Below, piece by piece: positions 1-6,949 of a stretch of DNA of 10,975 nt. This DNA comes from Deltaproteobacteria bacterium (GTDB lineage: Bacteria; Myxococcota; Myxococcia; Myxococcales; 40CM-4-68-19). The first letter of the stretch is position 1; each line of letters starts with the position of its first letter. The stretch is from contig VBKQ01000095.1 of assembly GCA_005879505.1 (NCBI GenBank), positions 1-10,975 of the forward strand, in the 5' to 3' direction. The notes below the pieces were generated by a model. The model saw only the letters and a list, made by a program, of their open reading frames with translations, did not search any database and was not told where the DNA came from. A program made the translations under genes and the position numbers.

Positions 1-50
1 CAACTCCACATTGGTGCGGCAGCGAGGCGAGTTGCTCGACACTCACCCGC

Positions 51-413
51 CTATCTGGCCGCCGCGGTCACCTCGAGGCATTCCTGCCGCCAGATGAGGA
101 CATTGACGAACCGCACATCCGCGCGGACGTCGGAGAGTGTGCTCCCCGGTGCCTGTGCCTGCGCTTTGGCGACCGCATCGCGGTAGCCAGCGTCGCCCCA
201 GCCACCCAGGTCCCATCCTCCCCATAGGAAGAGCGGCAGCCCGATTGCGTTGCGGCAGGACTCGCCGTGGACTTCGCGCGGCGCCGATCCGGTATCGGCG
301 CGCCACTCCAGCGGGGCCGAGCTGTCCTCGAAGACGATCGCGACCCCATGCGGGCGAATCATGGATCCCGCGCATCCAGAGAAGAGCAGCCCGCAGAGCA
401 GGAGCCCTTTCAC
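51..413 (-). CDS. TRL-like family lipoprotein (second of a tandem pair)
   Basis: Predicted 120-residue secreted lipoprotein of unknown function. The N-terminus (VKGLLLCGLLFSGC) is a short basic and hydrophobic signal ending in a lipobox, with lipidated Cys at residue 14. The C-terminal half carries the pattern GWGDAGY..AV..A, then LSDVRADVRFVNVLIW, a Cys and VTA, which matches the TRL-like (tRNA-associated locus-like) lipoprotein family and the gene just upstream. I chose the GTG at 413 because it places the lipobox correctly and overlaps the upstream stop codon by 4 bp (GTGA), the usual sign of translational coupling. An AAGG lies about ten bases upstream. The reading frame stays open to about 809, but that extension covers the neighbouring gene out of frame and is not credible. 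No function is known for the family. Confidence 0.8.
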   Translation of the reverse strand: MKGLLLCGLLFSGCAGSMIRPHGVAIVFEDSSAPLEWRADTGSAPREVHGESCRNAIGLPLFLWGGWDLGGWGDAGYRDAVAKAQAQAPGSTLSDVRADVRFVNVLIWRQECLEVTAAAR

Positions 414-733
414 CGGACGGCCTTCGCCGTGACGCGGGTGCACGCCTTGTCGTAGAGGAAGAGGACATTGAAGAAGGTGGTATCGGCGCGGACGTCGGCC
501 AACTCGGTCGCGCCGGACCTGGCTTTGGCGTCGGCTACTGCCGCTGCGTAGCCGCCATCGCCCCACGCCACGAGCCCGAGTACCGCCCGGTTGCAGGCCG
601 TGCCCTCCACGTCGGCAGCCCCGGCCGCTTTCGCCTCCACCGCGGTCGGCGCGCGGTAGGCGAGCGGCGTCTTCACGTCGGCGTAGATGCAGCCCGAGAC
701 CGCGCAGGCCATCGCAGCGATCATTCTTTTCAT
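410..733 (-). CDS. TRL-like family lipoprotein (first of a tandem pair)
   Basis: Predicted 107-residue lipoprotein. The signal peptide MKRMIAAMACAVSGC ends in a VSGC lipobox with lipidated Cys at residue 15. The mature part contains a Cys in CNRAVLGLVAWGDGGY, then AAAVADAKA, LADVRADTTFFNVLFLYD and a final Cys-T-x-VTAKAV. This order of motifs is characteristic of TRL-like lipoproteins and closely parallels the downstream gene, so the two look like a tandem duplication. The ATG at 733 is preceded by GGAGGGG at a good distance. The gene follows mutS2 after 87 bases and overlaps the next lipoprotein gene by 4 bp, so a two-gene operon is likely; whether mutS2 transcription reads through is open. 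It probably sits on the periplasmic face of the inner or outer membrane. Its biochemical role is not known. Confidence 0.87.
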   Translation of the reverse strand: MKRMIAAMACAVSGCIYADVKTPLAYRAPTAVEAKAAGAADVEGTACNRAVLGLVAWGDGGYAAAVADAKARSGATELADVRADTTFFNVLFLYDKACTRVTAKAVR

Positions 734-765
734 GTGCGCCCCTCCGTTCGGGACGCACTTTAGCT

Positions 766-788
766 CGCCGGCGCCAACTCTCCCGGCG
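766..788. other. short GC-rich hairpin between mutS2 and the TRL-like genes
   Basis: CGCCGG (766-771) and CCGGCG (783-788) pair perfectly around an 11-base loop, in the 87-base gap after the mutS2 stop. No T-run follows on the minus strand, so it is not a convincing intrinsic terminator. It could be a weak attenuator, or chance in GC-rich DNA. Confidence 0.2.
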
Positions 789-820
789 CGGCGGGCTGGT
801 GTGTTGCACCGCGGACGCGG

Positions 821-3193
821 CTACGCCAGCTCCACCACCGTTATCGCGTCGCCCCCTTCATGCTGCTCCCCCGGTCGCGCTCTCGCGACATACGGGCTCC
901 GCTGCAGGTGCTCCCGTACCGCTGCCTTCAGCGCGCCGCTGCCATGTCCGTGCAGGACATGCACGCGCTCCTCCCCCGCCCGGGTCGCCCGATCCAGCTC
1001 CAGCTCGACGGCGCGGAGCGCCTCGTCCACCCGCATGCCCCGCACGTCGACCATCGGGACCCGCACCTGCACGGCGGCCGCCCGGGCCTGCTCTGCCCGC
1101 TCCATCTTCTCCGCCTTGCTCTTGCGGAACCCCGCCTGGCGCACGGCGCGCCCGATCTTGACCAGATCCTGCATCGGCACCTTGCTGCGCAGCGCGCCCA
1201 TCTGCACGGTCGCGCTGCCCTCCTGCACGTCCAGCACTACCCCTTCCGTTCCCAGGCGCAGGTGCTTCACCCGGGCGCCGGGTGCGAGCGCACCTTCCGC
1301 AAGCGCTTCGGGCTCCTCGATGCGCGCCTGCTCCCGCTGCTCGGCCGCCACGGCGCTCTCGATGGCGCGCTGGGCCTCGACGGCCTGCGCCATCGCCGGG
1401 GCGGCTTGCAGCTGCGCGATCAGCGCCGCCACCTCGGCGCGTTTCTTCTGCAGGTCGTCGATCAGGTCCGAGCGCGTTCCCGCCCGCGTCTGGCGTTCCA
1501 GCTCGCCCAAGCGTTCGCGCTCGCGCCGCAGCGCGGTTCGTTCCCGCTCCAGATCCTCGCGGGTCGCTGCCAGCTCTGCGCGCGCCCGCGCCCCTTCCGC
1601 GCGCTCCCTCTCCAGCCGCTCCACGGCCTGCGAGACCACGGAGGTGCCTCCTCCGAGGATCTCTCGCGCGCGGACACAGACGTCCTCGGGCAACCCGACC
1701 CGCCGGGCGATCTCGATGGCCGAGGACGCGCCCACTTCGCCGAGCCGCAAGCGGTACGTCGGGGCGAGACGTTCGACGTCGAATCCGACGCTGGCGGGCG
1801 CGAAGCGCGGATCGGCGAGCGCCAGCGCCTTCAGCTCCTCGAGGTGCGTCGTGATCAGCACCTCCGCGCCCGCCGCCACGAGCTTCTCCAGTGCGGCGAC
1901 CGCGATGGCTGCGCCCTCGCGTGGGTCCGTATCGGCGGCGATCTCGTCGATCAGGGCGAGGGTGCCGGGACCGGCCGCTTCCAGGATCCACTTCAGCGCC
2001 GACAGATGCGCGGTGAACGTGGAGAGGTCGCGGGACAGGTCGCCCTCGTCGCCGATCGCCGTGTACACGGTCCGGTAGAGCGGCATTCGCGAGCCCGCTT
2101 CGGCGGGAATGGGGAGGCCGGCTCGCGCCATCAGCGCGCAGAGCCCGACGGCCGTGATGGTGACCGTCTTGCCCCCGGCGTTCGGTCCGCTGACGATCAA
2201 TGCCTGCGCCCGAGCCGGCAAGGCGATGTCGTTCGCCACGACGCTGCCCGGCTTGCGCTGTAGCACCAGCAGCGGATGGCGGGCCTTGCGCAGCTCGAAG
2301 CGATCTCCGCCCAGCTCCGGCGCGCCCGCGTCCAGATCGTCCGCGAGCCGTCCGCCCGCCGCCGCCTCGTCGAGGACCCCGAGAACCTCGACGTCGTGCT
2401 CGAGCACCGGCGCGCGTCGCCCGACCGCGCCGGAGAGCTCGTGCAGGATGCGTTGCTCCTCCTCGAGCGCGCCCGCCTCGGCGATGGTGAGCTGGTTTCC
2501 CAGCTCGACGAGCTGCTGCGGCTCGACGAACAGCGTCTGCCCCGAGTTCGAGGCGTTGTGCACGATCCCGGGCATGTGCGCGCGATGCTCCGCGCGCACG
2601 GGAAGGACGTAGCGGTCGCCCCGCACCGAGAAGTAGGTGTCGCGCAGCATGGCGACGATCTTCTCGTCCTTGAGCATCTCCTCCAGGCGCTGCTTGAGGG
2701 CGCGGTGAAGCCCCCGGGCTCGCTCGCGCAGCTCGCCGAGAAGCGCGCTGGCCGTATCGAGCAGCTTTCCGCCCTGATCGAACGAGCGCTCCAGCTCCTG
2801 CGCCAGCGGAATCAGCTCGGACAGCTCCTGTGCCCGCTCGAAATGGAGCGGCGCGCGGTCTGCCTGCGAGAAACAGAACCGCCGCGCCGAATCGCTCGCG
2901 CGGATGAGGCGCGCGACCTGCATCAGCTCGGCGGGCTCCAGGGTCCCCTCGCGCGCGGCGCGGCCGAGCGATGGCCGGACGTCGGTCGCATCGGCGAGCG
3001 GCAGCTCGCGCTCATGCCTCCGGAGCAAGCGCGCCTCCTCGACGAGCTGCAGCTGCCGGCGCGCCGCGTCCGGATCGTCGTAGGGCATCCGCGATCGCGA
3101 ACGCTCCCGGCCCATCGGCGTGCGGGCGCGGGCCTCGAGCTCGCCGCAGATCCGGCCCCAGCCGAGCTCGCGCAGCGCTTTTTCGTTCACCAT
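821..3193 (-). CDS. mutS2: Endonuclease MutS2
   Basis: MutS2 is a MutS-family ATPase without the mismatch-reading N-terminal domain. In other bacteria it acts on recombination intermediates or rescues collided ribosomes. From the ATG at 3193 the product is 790 residues, the normal length. In order: helical core and clamp; Walker A GPNAGGKT (336-343); Walker B and signature IDEIAADTDPREG (about 415-427); H-loop TTHLEEL (448-454); a long charged coiled coil (about 520-630); a small beta/KOW-like segment (about 635-680); and a C-terminal Smr domain (714-790) with DVRG and HGHGSG, the usual nuclease-associated motifs. The frame is open upstream to a GTG at 3238, but alignment with the typical family start (NEKALREL) favours ATG 3193 or the adjoining GTG at 3190; no strong ribosome binding site decides between them. 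It is transcribed away from the sigma factor gene and toward the TRL-like lipoproteins. Confidence 0.95.
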   Translation of the reverse strand: MVNEKALRELGWGRICGELEARARTPMGRERSRSRMPYDDPDAARRQLQLVEEARLLRRHERELPLADATDVRPSLGRAAREGTLEPAELMQVARLIRASDSARRFCFSQADRAPLHFERAQELSELIPLAQELERSFDQGGKLLDTASALLGELRERARGLHRALKQRLEEMLKDEKIVAMLRDTYFSVRGDRYVLPVRAEHRAHMPGIVHNASNSGQTLFVEPQQLVELGNQLTIAEAGALEEEQRILHELSGAVGRRAPVLEHDVEVLGVLDEAAAGGRLADDLDAGAPELGGDRFELRKARHPLLVLQRKPGSVVANDIALPARAQALIVSGPNAGGKTVTITAVGLCALMARAGLPIPAEAGSRMPLYRTVYTAIGDEGDLSRDLSTFTAHLSALKWILEAAGPGTLALIDEIAADTDPREGAAIAVAALEKLVAAGAEVLITTHLEELKALALADPRFAPASVGFDVERLAPTYRLRLGEVGASSAIEIARRVGLPEDVCVRAREILGGGTSVVSQAVERLERERAEGARARAELAATREDLERERTALRRERERLGELERQTRAGTRSDLIDDLQKKRAEVAALIAQLQAAPAMAQAVEAQRAIESAVAAEQREQARIEEPEALAEGALAPGARVKHLRLGTEGVVLDVQEGSATVQMGALRSKVPMQDLVKIGRAVRQAGFRKSKAEKMERAEQARAAAVQVRVPMVDVRGMRVDEALRAVELELDRATRAGEERVHVLHGHGSGALKAAVREHLQRSPYVARARPGEQHEGGDAITVVELA

Positions 3194-3385
3194 CCCGAGC
3201 ATGCGGGCGCGGATAACCGCAATCGTAAGGGGCGTCACGCCAAACGGTTGCGGAAAACCACCCCGCCCATGACAGGCTTGTCGCGGTGGAATGCCCCGTG
3301 ATGCGACTCACGCGGCGCGTAAGTTCGCGGAAATACTGGGAGCGGGTGCGCGGGATGGCATGGGCACGCCGGGTGCTAGAAGCCC

Positions 3386-4036
3386 ATGACCCCTGCGACG
3401 AACCGCGCGGCTCTAGAGCTCCCCGAACCTCCTGTCCGCCCACATCTGACGCTGCTCGATGGGCGGGTGAAGGACTCGGTCCTGGTCGGCCGCGCCCTCA
3501 CCGGTGGCCCGCGCGGCAAGGCTGCCGAAGAGGAGCTTTTCCGGCGTTACCGGCCGGCGGTGTCGCGCCTCGCGGCGAGCTTCTCGGAGCTCGATCCGGA
3601 CGAGGCCGATGACGTGGTCCAGGAGGCGTTCGTCCGCGGCTTCCGGGCACTCGCATCGCTCAAGGACCGCGACCGATTCGCGGCCTGGCTCTTCACCATC
3701 GCCCGCAACCGCGCCCGCAGCTATCTGACCTGGCGGGCGACCCATTCGAAGGCGACGGAGGAAGCCAGCCGGGAGGCCCGCCTGGTCGAGGATCACGTCC
3801 CGGCCGCCTCCCACGTGCTGGAGAAGGAAGCGGAGCTGCGCGCCGTCCGCGACCTCATCGACGGCCTGCGCGAGGGTCCGGAGAAGGAGACCGTGCGCCT
3901 CTTCTACCTGGAGGGGACGCTCTCGGCCCGCGAGATCGCCCTGCGGATGGGCGTGGGAAAGAGTGCGGTGACCATGCGGCTCGAGCGATTCCGAGCCCGG
4001 ATCAGGGCGCAGTTGGCGGAGCGTTTGGCGGGCTGA
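3386..4036 (+). CDS. ECF-like RNA polymerase sigma-70 factor
   Basis: Two-domain sigma-70 family factor of 216 residues that would direct core RNA polymerase to a specific promoter set. Residues 1-45 are a poorly conserved leader. Region 2 follows at about 46-114, with the core-binding stretch DEADDVVQEAFVRGFRAL (72-89) and the -10-recognition helix RFAAWLFTIARNRARSYL (97-114). A linker precedes region 4 (about 163-212), whose helix-turn-helix is LSAREIALRMGVGKSAVTMR (179-198) and which would read the -35 element. There is no region 1.1 or 3, which fits the ECF type. The start ATG at 3386 has only a weak AGAAG upstream. It is divergent from mutS2 across about 190 bases. No classical anti-sigma gene is adjacent; only a 45-codon membrane peptide gene follows. 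The regulon and the signal cannot be told from the sequence. Confidence 0.92.
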   Translation: MTPATNRAALELPEPPVRPHLTLLDGRVKDSVLVGRALTGGPRGKAAEEELFRRYRPAVSRLAASFSELDPDEADDVVQEAFVRGFRALASLKDRDRFAAWLFTIARNRARSYLTWRATHSKATEEASREARLVEDHVPAASHVLEKEAELRAVRDLIDGLREGPEKETVRLFYLEGTLSAREIALRMGVGKSAVTMRLERFRARIRAQLAERLAG

Positions 4037-4098
4037 CTGTAACGGTGGTGGGTCGAATCGCGACCCGTGAGGGTGCATCGAATGCCTGGGAGATCTTC

Positions 4099-4236
4099 AT
4101 GACACGCCTCACGTTGCGACAGATCCTCATCGCCATCGCGCTCGGCGCCCTGTTCGCGTCGTTACAGGGCGATCCGCCGGTCGCGGCCCTGAAGAAGCTG
4201 GCCCTGGTTTCCTGCACGGCCAAGGATCACTGCTGA
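4099..4236 (+). CDS. small predicted membrane or secreted peptide, 45 aa
   Basis: I do not recognise this gene. The ATG at 4099 is preceded by GGGAG at good spacing, which makes it a better start than the in-frame GTG at 4045. The product begins with a basic stretch (MTRLTLRQ), followed by a hydrophobic helix ILIAIALGALFASL (about 9-22) that could be a signal peptide or membrane anchor. A short tail ends in SCTAKDHC with two cysteines (39 and 45). It begins 62 bases after the sigma factor stop, on the same strand, so co-transcription is plausible. It is far too short for a standard anti-sigma factor and lacks the usual zinc anti-sigma HxxxCxxC motif. Possible roles include a tiny regulatory or stress peptide. 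Coding status rests on the ribosome binding site, the helix pattern and lack of any competing gene. Confidence 0.5.
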   Translation: MTRLTLRQILIAIALGALFASLQGDPPVAALKKLALVSCTAKDHC

Positions 4237-4247
4237 GATAGACGTTC

Positions 4248-4262
4248 ACGGCGCCGAGCCGT
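4248..4262. terminator. weak hairpin between convergent genes
   Basis: ACGGC (4248-4252) and GCCGT (4258-4262) pair around a 5-base loop, between the small peptide gene and the convergent FHA gene. The position suits a bidirectional terminator, but the stem is only 5 bp and there is no T-run, so the call is tentative. Confidence 0.2.
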
Positions 4263-4268
4263 CGCTCC

Positions 4269-5342
4269 TCAGGCAGGGTCGATCCGCAGGATCTGCTCCC
4301 CGACGAGCAGCAAGTCCCCCGCCGTCACCGCCGCCTGGCCGTTCACGCGCACGAACGTCCCGTTCGCGCTGCCCAGGTCCTTCACAGCCAGCGACCCTTC
4401 GCCGACCGTGATGCTCGCGTGCTTGCTCGAGACGTACCCGTCATTCGGAAAGCTCACATCTCCCGTTCCGCGTCCGACCAGGTTCTCCCCGGGCTTGAGA
4501 GGGTAGACGTCGCCTTCCCCGCCGCCTTCCAGGATTTGCACGACCCGCGCCACGTATCCGGGGTTGGGGCTGCCCCAGACCGGCTGATCGGCGAGCTGCT
4601 CCGGTTCGTCCGGCATCCACTCGATGCGCAGCCGCTGGCGGCCGATCCGCAGCTCGTCGCCGGACTCGAGCGTCCGCTCCTTGAGCCAGAGGAACACTCC
4701 GTTCGCGGTTCCCGAGTCTTGGACCACGAGCTGGGGGCCTTCGAAGCGGAAGACCGCGTGTACGGGGGCGATGAACGGATCCTTGTCGAGCTTCACCTCG
4801 GTCGGCTCGACGTCGCGGCCGACGCGCGTCTCATCCTTCACCAGGACGAAGTCGGCGCTGCGGCTCCCGTCGCGGGCGATGGCGGAGACGCGAGCGCGTG
4901 GCCGGACGGGAGCGGCGGGTTTCGGTGGCGCGGGCGGCGGGCGGGATTGCCCGGTCACCGGCTTAGGCGGCGGAGGAGGTACGGGCCGCGCTGGGGCCGC
5001 GGGTTTGACGGGAGCGGGCGGCTTGGGAGGAGGCGCCGACTTCGCAGGAGCAGCTGCACCCTTCGGCGCGGGCGCGCCGGGGGCGGCCGTCGCGCCGAGA
5101 GGCGTTCCGCAGCGGGCGCAGAACTTGAACGTCGCCGCGTTGAGCGTCATGCAGTTCGGGCACTGCTTCGGAGGTGCGCCTTGCGCGAGCCGCGGCGCAG
5201 CCGCTTTGGCCGGGGAGGACGGCGGTCCATGCGGCATTTGCGCGATGGTGGGGAGGTTCTCGCTCTCGCTTACCGCCGCGCCACAGGAAAGACAGGATCC
5301 GACGTCGGACTCATTGTGCGCGCCGCAGCGGGGGCAGTCCAT
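4269..5342 (-). CDS. double zinc-ribbon, double FHA-domain protein (FHA protein 1)
   Basis: Predicted soluble 357-residue signalling adaptor. In order: a zinc ribbon at the very N-terminus (Cys 3, 6, 17, 20); a second one (Cys 61, 64, 75, 78); a Pro/Ala/Lys-rich linker (about 85-150); FHA domain 1 (about 155-242); and FHA domain 2 (about 263-355). FHA domains bind phosphothreonine peptides. FHA 2 has the full set of landmarks: GR at 290-291, SSKH at 305-308 and NGT at 327-329. FHA 1 has GR (175-176) and NG (214-215), but Ala replaces the Ser of SxxH (IAPVH), so its affinity may be reduced. The ATG at 5342 lacks a ribosome binding site and lies just after a promoter, suggesting leaderless translation. 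It diverges from a Ser/Thr kinase that also has a zinc ribbon, so it may be a substrate or partner of that kinase. There are no membrane segments. Confidence 0.88.
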   Translation of the reverse strand: MDCPRCGAHNESDVGSCLSCGAAVSESENLPTIAQMPHGPPSSPAKAAAPRLAQGAPPKQCPNCMTLNAATFKFCARCGTPLGATAAPGAPAPKGAAAPAKSAPPPKPPAPVKPAAPARPVPPPPPKPVTGQSRPPPAPPKPAAPVRPRARVSAIARDGSRSADFVLVKDETRVGRDVEPTEVKLDKDPFIAPVHAVFRFEGPQLVVQDSGTANGVFLWLKERTLESGDELRIGRQRLRIEWMPDEPEQLADQPVWGSPNPGYVARVVQILEGGGEGDVYPLKPGENLVGRGTGDVSFPNDGYVSSKHASITVGEGSLAVKDLGSANGTFVRVNGQAAVTAGDLLLVGEQILRIDPA

Positions 5343-5349
5343 GCGAGCG

Positions 5350-5379
5350 GTTCTATGACGCTGGCGGAATAAGGGTCAA
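5350..5379 (-). promoter_or_regulatory. predicted promoter of FHA protein 1 gene (leaderless layout)
   Basis: On the minus strand, a TTGACC -35 box (5379-5374) and a TAGAAC -10 box (5355-5350) are separated by 18 bases. Only 7 bases separate the -10 from the ATG at 5342, so transcription would start at or next to the start codon. This explains the missing ribosome binding site. The -35 is strong; the -10 is a partial match. Confidence 0.5.
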
Positions 5380-5397
5380 GGCACGGAGCTCGGGGCG

Positions 5398-5424
5398 TTT
5401 TTGACCAAGGTATTTGGTCAAAAA
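5398..5424. promoter_or_regulatory. perfect 11-bp inverted repeat, candidate operator
   Basis: The arm TTTTTGACCAA (5398-5408) is repeated exactly in inverse at 5414-5424, with GGTAT between. This AT-rich dyad sits in the divergent region between the FHA protein 1 gene and the kinase gene. Its centre is about 68 bases upstream of the predicted FHA start point and 53 bases upstream of the preferred kinase start codon. That suits the binding site of a dimeric regulator acting on one or both genes. The regulator is unknown, and I do not match the site to a known box. An RNA hairpin role is possible only if transcription of the kinase starts upstream. Confidence 0.55.
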
Positions 5425-5453
5425 CCGCCACCTGTGCGATCGTCTTCGGCCGG

Positions 5454-5458
5454 GGAGG
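5454..5458 (+). promoter_or_regulatory. ribosome binding site deciding the kinase start
   Basis: GGAGG within a GGGGAGGG run, 5 bases before the TTG at 5464. Neither of the other candidate starts (TTG 5401, GTG 5434) has a comparable site. Confidence 0.55.
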
Positions 5459-5463
5459 GCTCC

Positions 5464-6930
5464 TTGCCGGCGAAGGACTGGAGCGGCGCAACGTGCCCGC
5501 GATGCGCCCGGGCACTTCCGCCTGGTTCCGCGAAAGTGTGCGTGTACTGCGGAGCGGCTCTCGCGCCGCCACCGGCGCCAGCAGCCAGTCCGGGATTCGG
5601 GCGCCGTCCGGCGCGCGACGCCCGGATCGGCGAGACGGTCGCTGGGCGTTTCAAGGTCGAGGAGCTGATCGGACAGGGCGGAATGGGCAAGGTCTACCGG
5701 GCCCGGCACCTGGCCCTGGACCGCCTCGTTTGCCTGAAGATGCTCAAGCCGGCGCTGCTCGAGGATTCGTCGGTCGTGGGGCGGTTCGAGCGTGAGGCGC
5801 TGGCGGCGAGCCGCCTCAACCATGCGAACAGCATCCAGGTGCTCGACTTCGGTCGCAACGATACCGACGGCGCGCTCTACATCGTGATGGAGTACGTGAA
5901 CGGGAAAGACCTGCGCCTGGTGCTCCGCGACGAGTGGCCGATCCCGGAAGAGCGCCTCTGCAACATCATGGCGCAGGTGCTGGCGGCCCTCGGCGAGGCC
6001 CACGCGCACCACGTCATCCACCGCGACCTCAAGCCCGAGAACGTGATGGTGGAGCAGCGGCGCGATCACCCTGACTACGTCAAGGTCCTCGACTTCGGGA
6101 TCGCGAAGATCCTCGATAGCGATCTGCCCGTGCTCACGCGCAGCGACTTGGTCTGCGGGACCCCGCAATACATGGCGCCGGAGCAAGCCACCGGAGGGCA
6201 GCTCGACGGCCGCTGCGACCTGTACGCCGTCGGGATCATCCTCTACCAGATGGTCACGGGTGAGCTGCCTTTCGACGGACCGAACTCGATGGACGTGCTC
6301 ACCCGTCAGGTCAACGAGCCTCCGGTTCCTCCCCGCCGCAAGCAGCCGAACGCGCCGATCTCGGCGGTCATGGAAGCGTTGATCCTGCGCGTGCTCTCCA
6401 AGGACCCGGCGCTGCGGCCGCAGTCGGCGGAGGAGCTCCGTCAGCTCTTGCTCGCGATCCCGCGCCGCGATAGCCCGCGCGGCCGCGAGCAGCAGAGCAC
6501 GACTCCGTCTCGAGAAACGCTGCCGCGCACCCCGGCACGTTTCCTCGGCCCGGCTCCCGCCGGTCCGGTGGCGAGGACACCATCGGGCTGGGTCGGGAAG
6601 CTCGCGGCCGGCTGCGCCATCGTCGCCCTGGCGGCGGCCGCGGCAATCCTGCGCCCGCGGACCGGTTCGAGACCGCCGGCGATGGCGGTTACGACCGCAG
6701 GCACCGCGGCGAGGGAGGGCGCCGCGGCCCGCGCGAACGAGCTCGTCCGACGAGCGGCACAGTCCGGGAATCCAGCGGCGGCGCGCGATCTGCTGGCGCA
6801 GGCGATCGCGATCGACCCCGACAACGCCGAGGCGCACTTCCGGCTCGGCGGCCTCCTGCTCGGCTCGGATCCGGCGCGGGCCAGGATCGAGTACCAGGCG
6901 GCAAACCGGCTCGACCCGGCCAGGTACTAG
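5464..6930 (+). CDS. transmembrane Ser/Thr protein kinase with N-terminal zinc ribbon and C-terminal TPR-like domain
   Basis: Hanks-type protein kinase of 488 residues that phosphorylates Ser/Thr on proteins. In order: zinc ribbon (Cys 11, 14, 26, 29); kinase domain (about 63-330) with glycine loop IGQGGMGKVY (69-78), ATP-binding Lys 92, alpha-C Glu near 111, catalytic loop HRDLKPEN (186-193), DFG (210-212) and APE (238-240); a Pro/Arg-rich juxtamembrane segment; one transmembrane helix (about 376-396); and a TPR-like tail (about 424-485), probably outside the cytoplasm. All catalytic residues are present, so it should be active. I prefer the TTG at 5464 because GGAGG (5454-5458) lies 5 bases before it. 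The frame extends to a TTG at 5401, but that codon lies inside a palindrome and has no good ribosome binding site; a GTG at 5434 is a third option. It lies between two FHA/zinc-ribbon genes, one divergent and one convergent. Confidence 0.93.
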   Translation: MPAKDWSGATCPRCARALPPGSAKVCVYCGAALAPPPAPAASPGFGRRPARDARIGETVAGRFKVEELIGQGGMGKVYRARHLALDRLVCLKMLKPALLEDSSVVGRFEREALAASRLNHANSIQVLDFGRNDTDGALYIVMEYVNGKDLRLVLRDEWPIPEERLCNIMAQVLAALGEAHAHHVIHRDLKPENVMVEQRRDHPDYVKVLDFGIAKILDSDLPVLTRSDLVCGTPQYMAPEQATGGQLDGRCDLYAVGIILYQMVTGELPFDGPNSMDVLTRQVNEPPVPPRRKQPNAPISAVMEALILRVLSKDPALRPQSAEELRQLLLAIPRRDSPRGREQQSTTPSRETLPRTPARFLGPAPAGPVARTPSGWVGKLAAGCAIVALAAAAAILRPRTGSRPPAMAVTTAGTAAREGAAARANELVRRAAQSGNPAAARDLLAQAIAIDPDNAEAHFRLGGLLLGSDPARARIEYQAANRLDPARY

Positions 6931-6949
6931 GCTGTACGCCGAGTGACGC

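Noticed and set aside
858..2263. Long open frames in several phases opposite and within mutS2
   Set aside because: These are typical GC-rich shadow frames with Arg/Ala-rich low-complexity translations, whereas mutS2 has full domain motifs.
3290..3312. CGTGA...TCACG inverted repeat between mutS2 and the sigma factor gene
   Set aside because: Only a 5-bp stem, expected by chance in this composition, and not aligned with any promoter I can recognise.
5401..5430. TTGACC at 5401 as the -35 box of the kinase promoter
   Set aside because: No -10-like sequence occurs 16-18 bases downstream (GC-rich CCGCCA); the motif is better explained as part of the inverted repeat.
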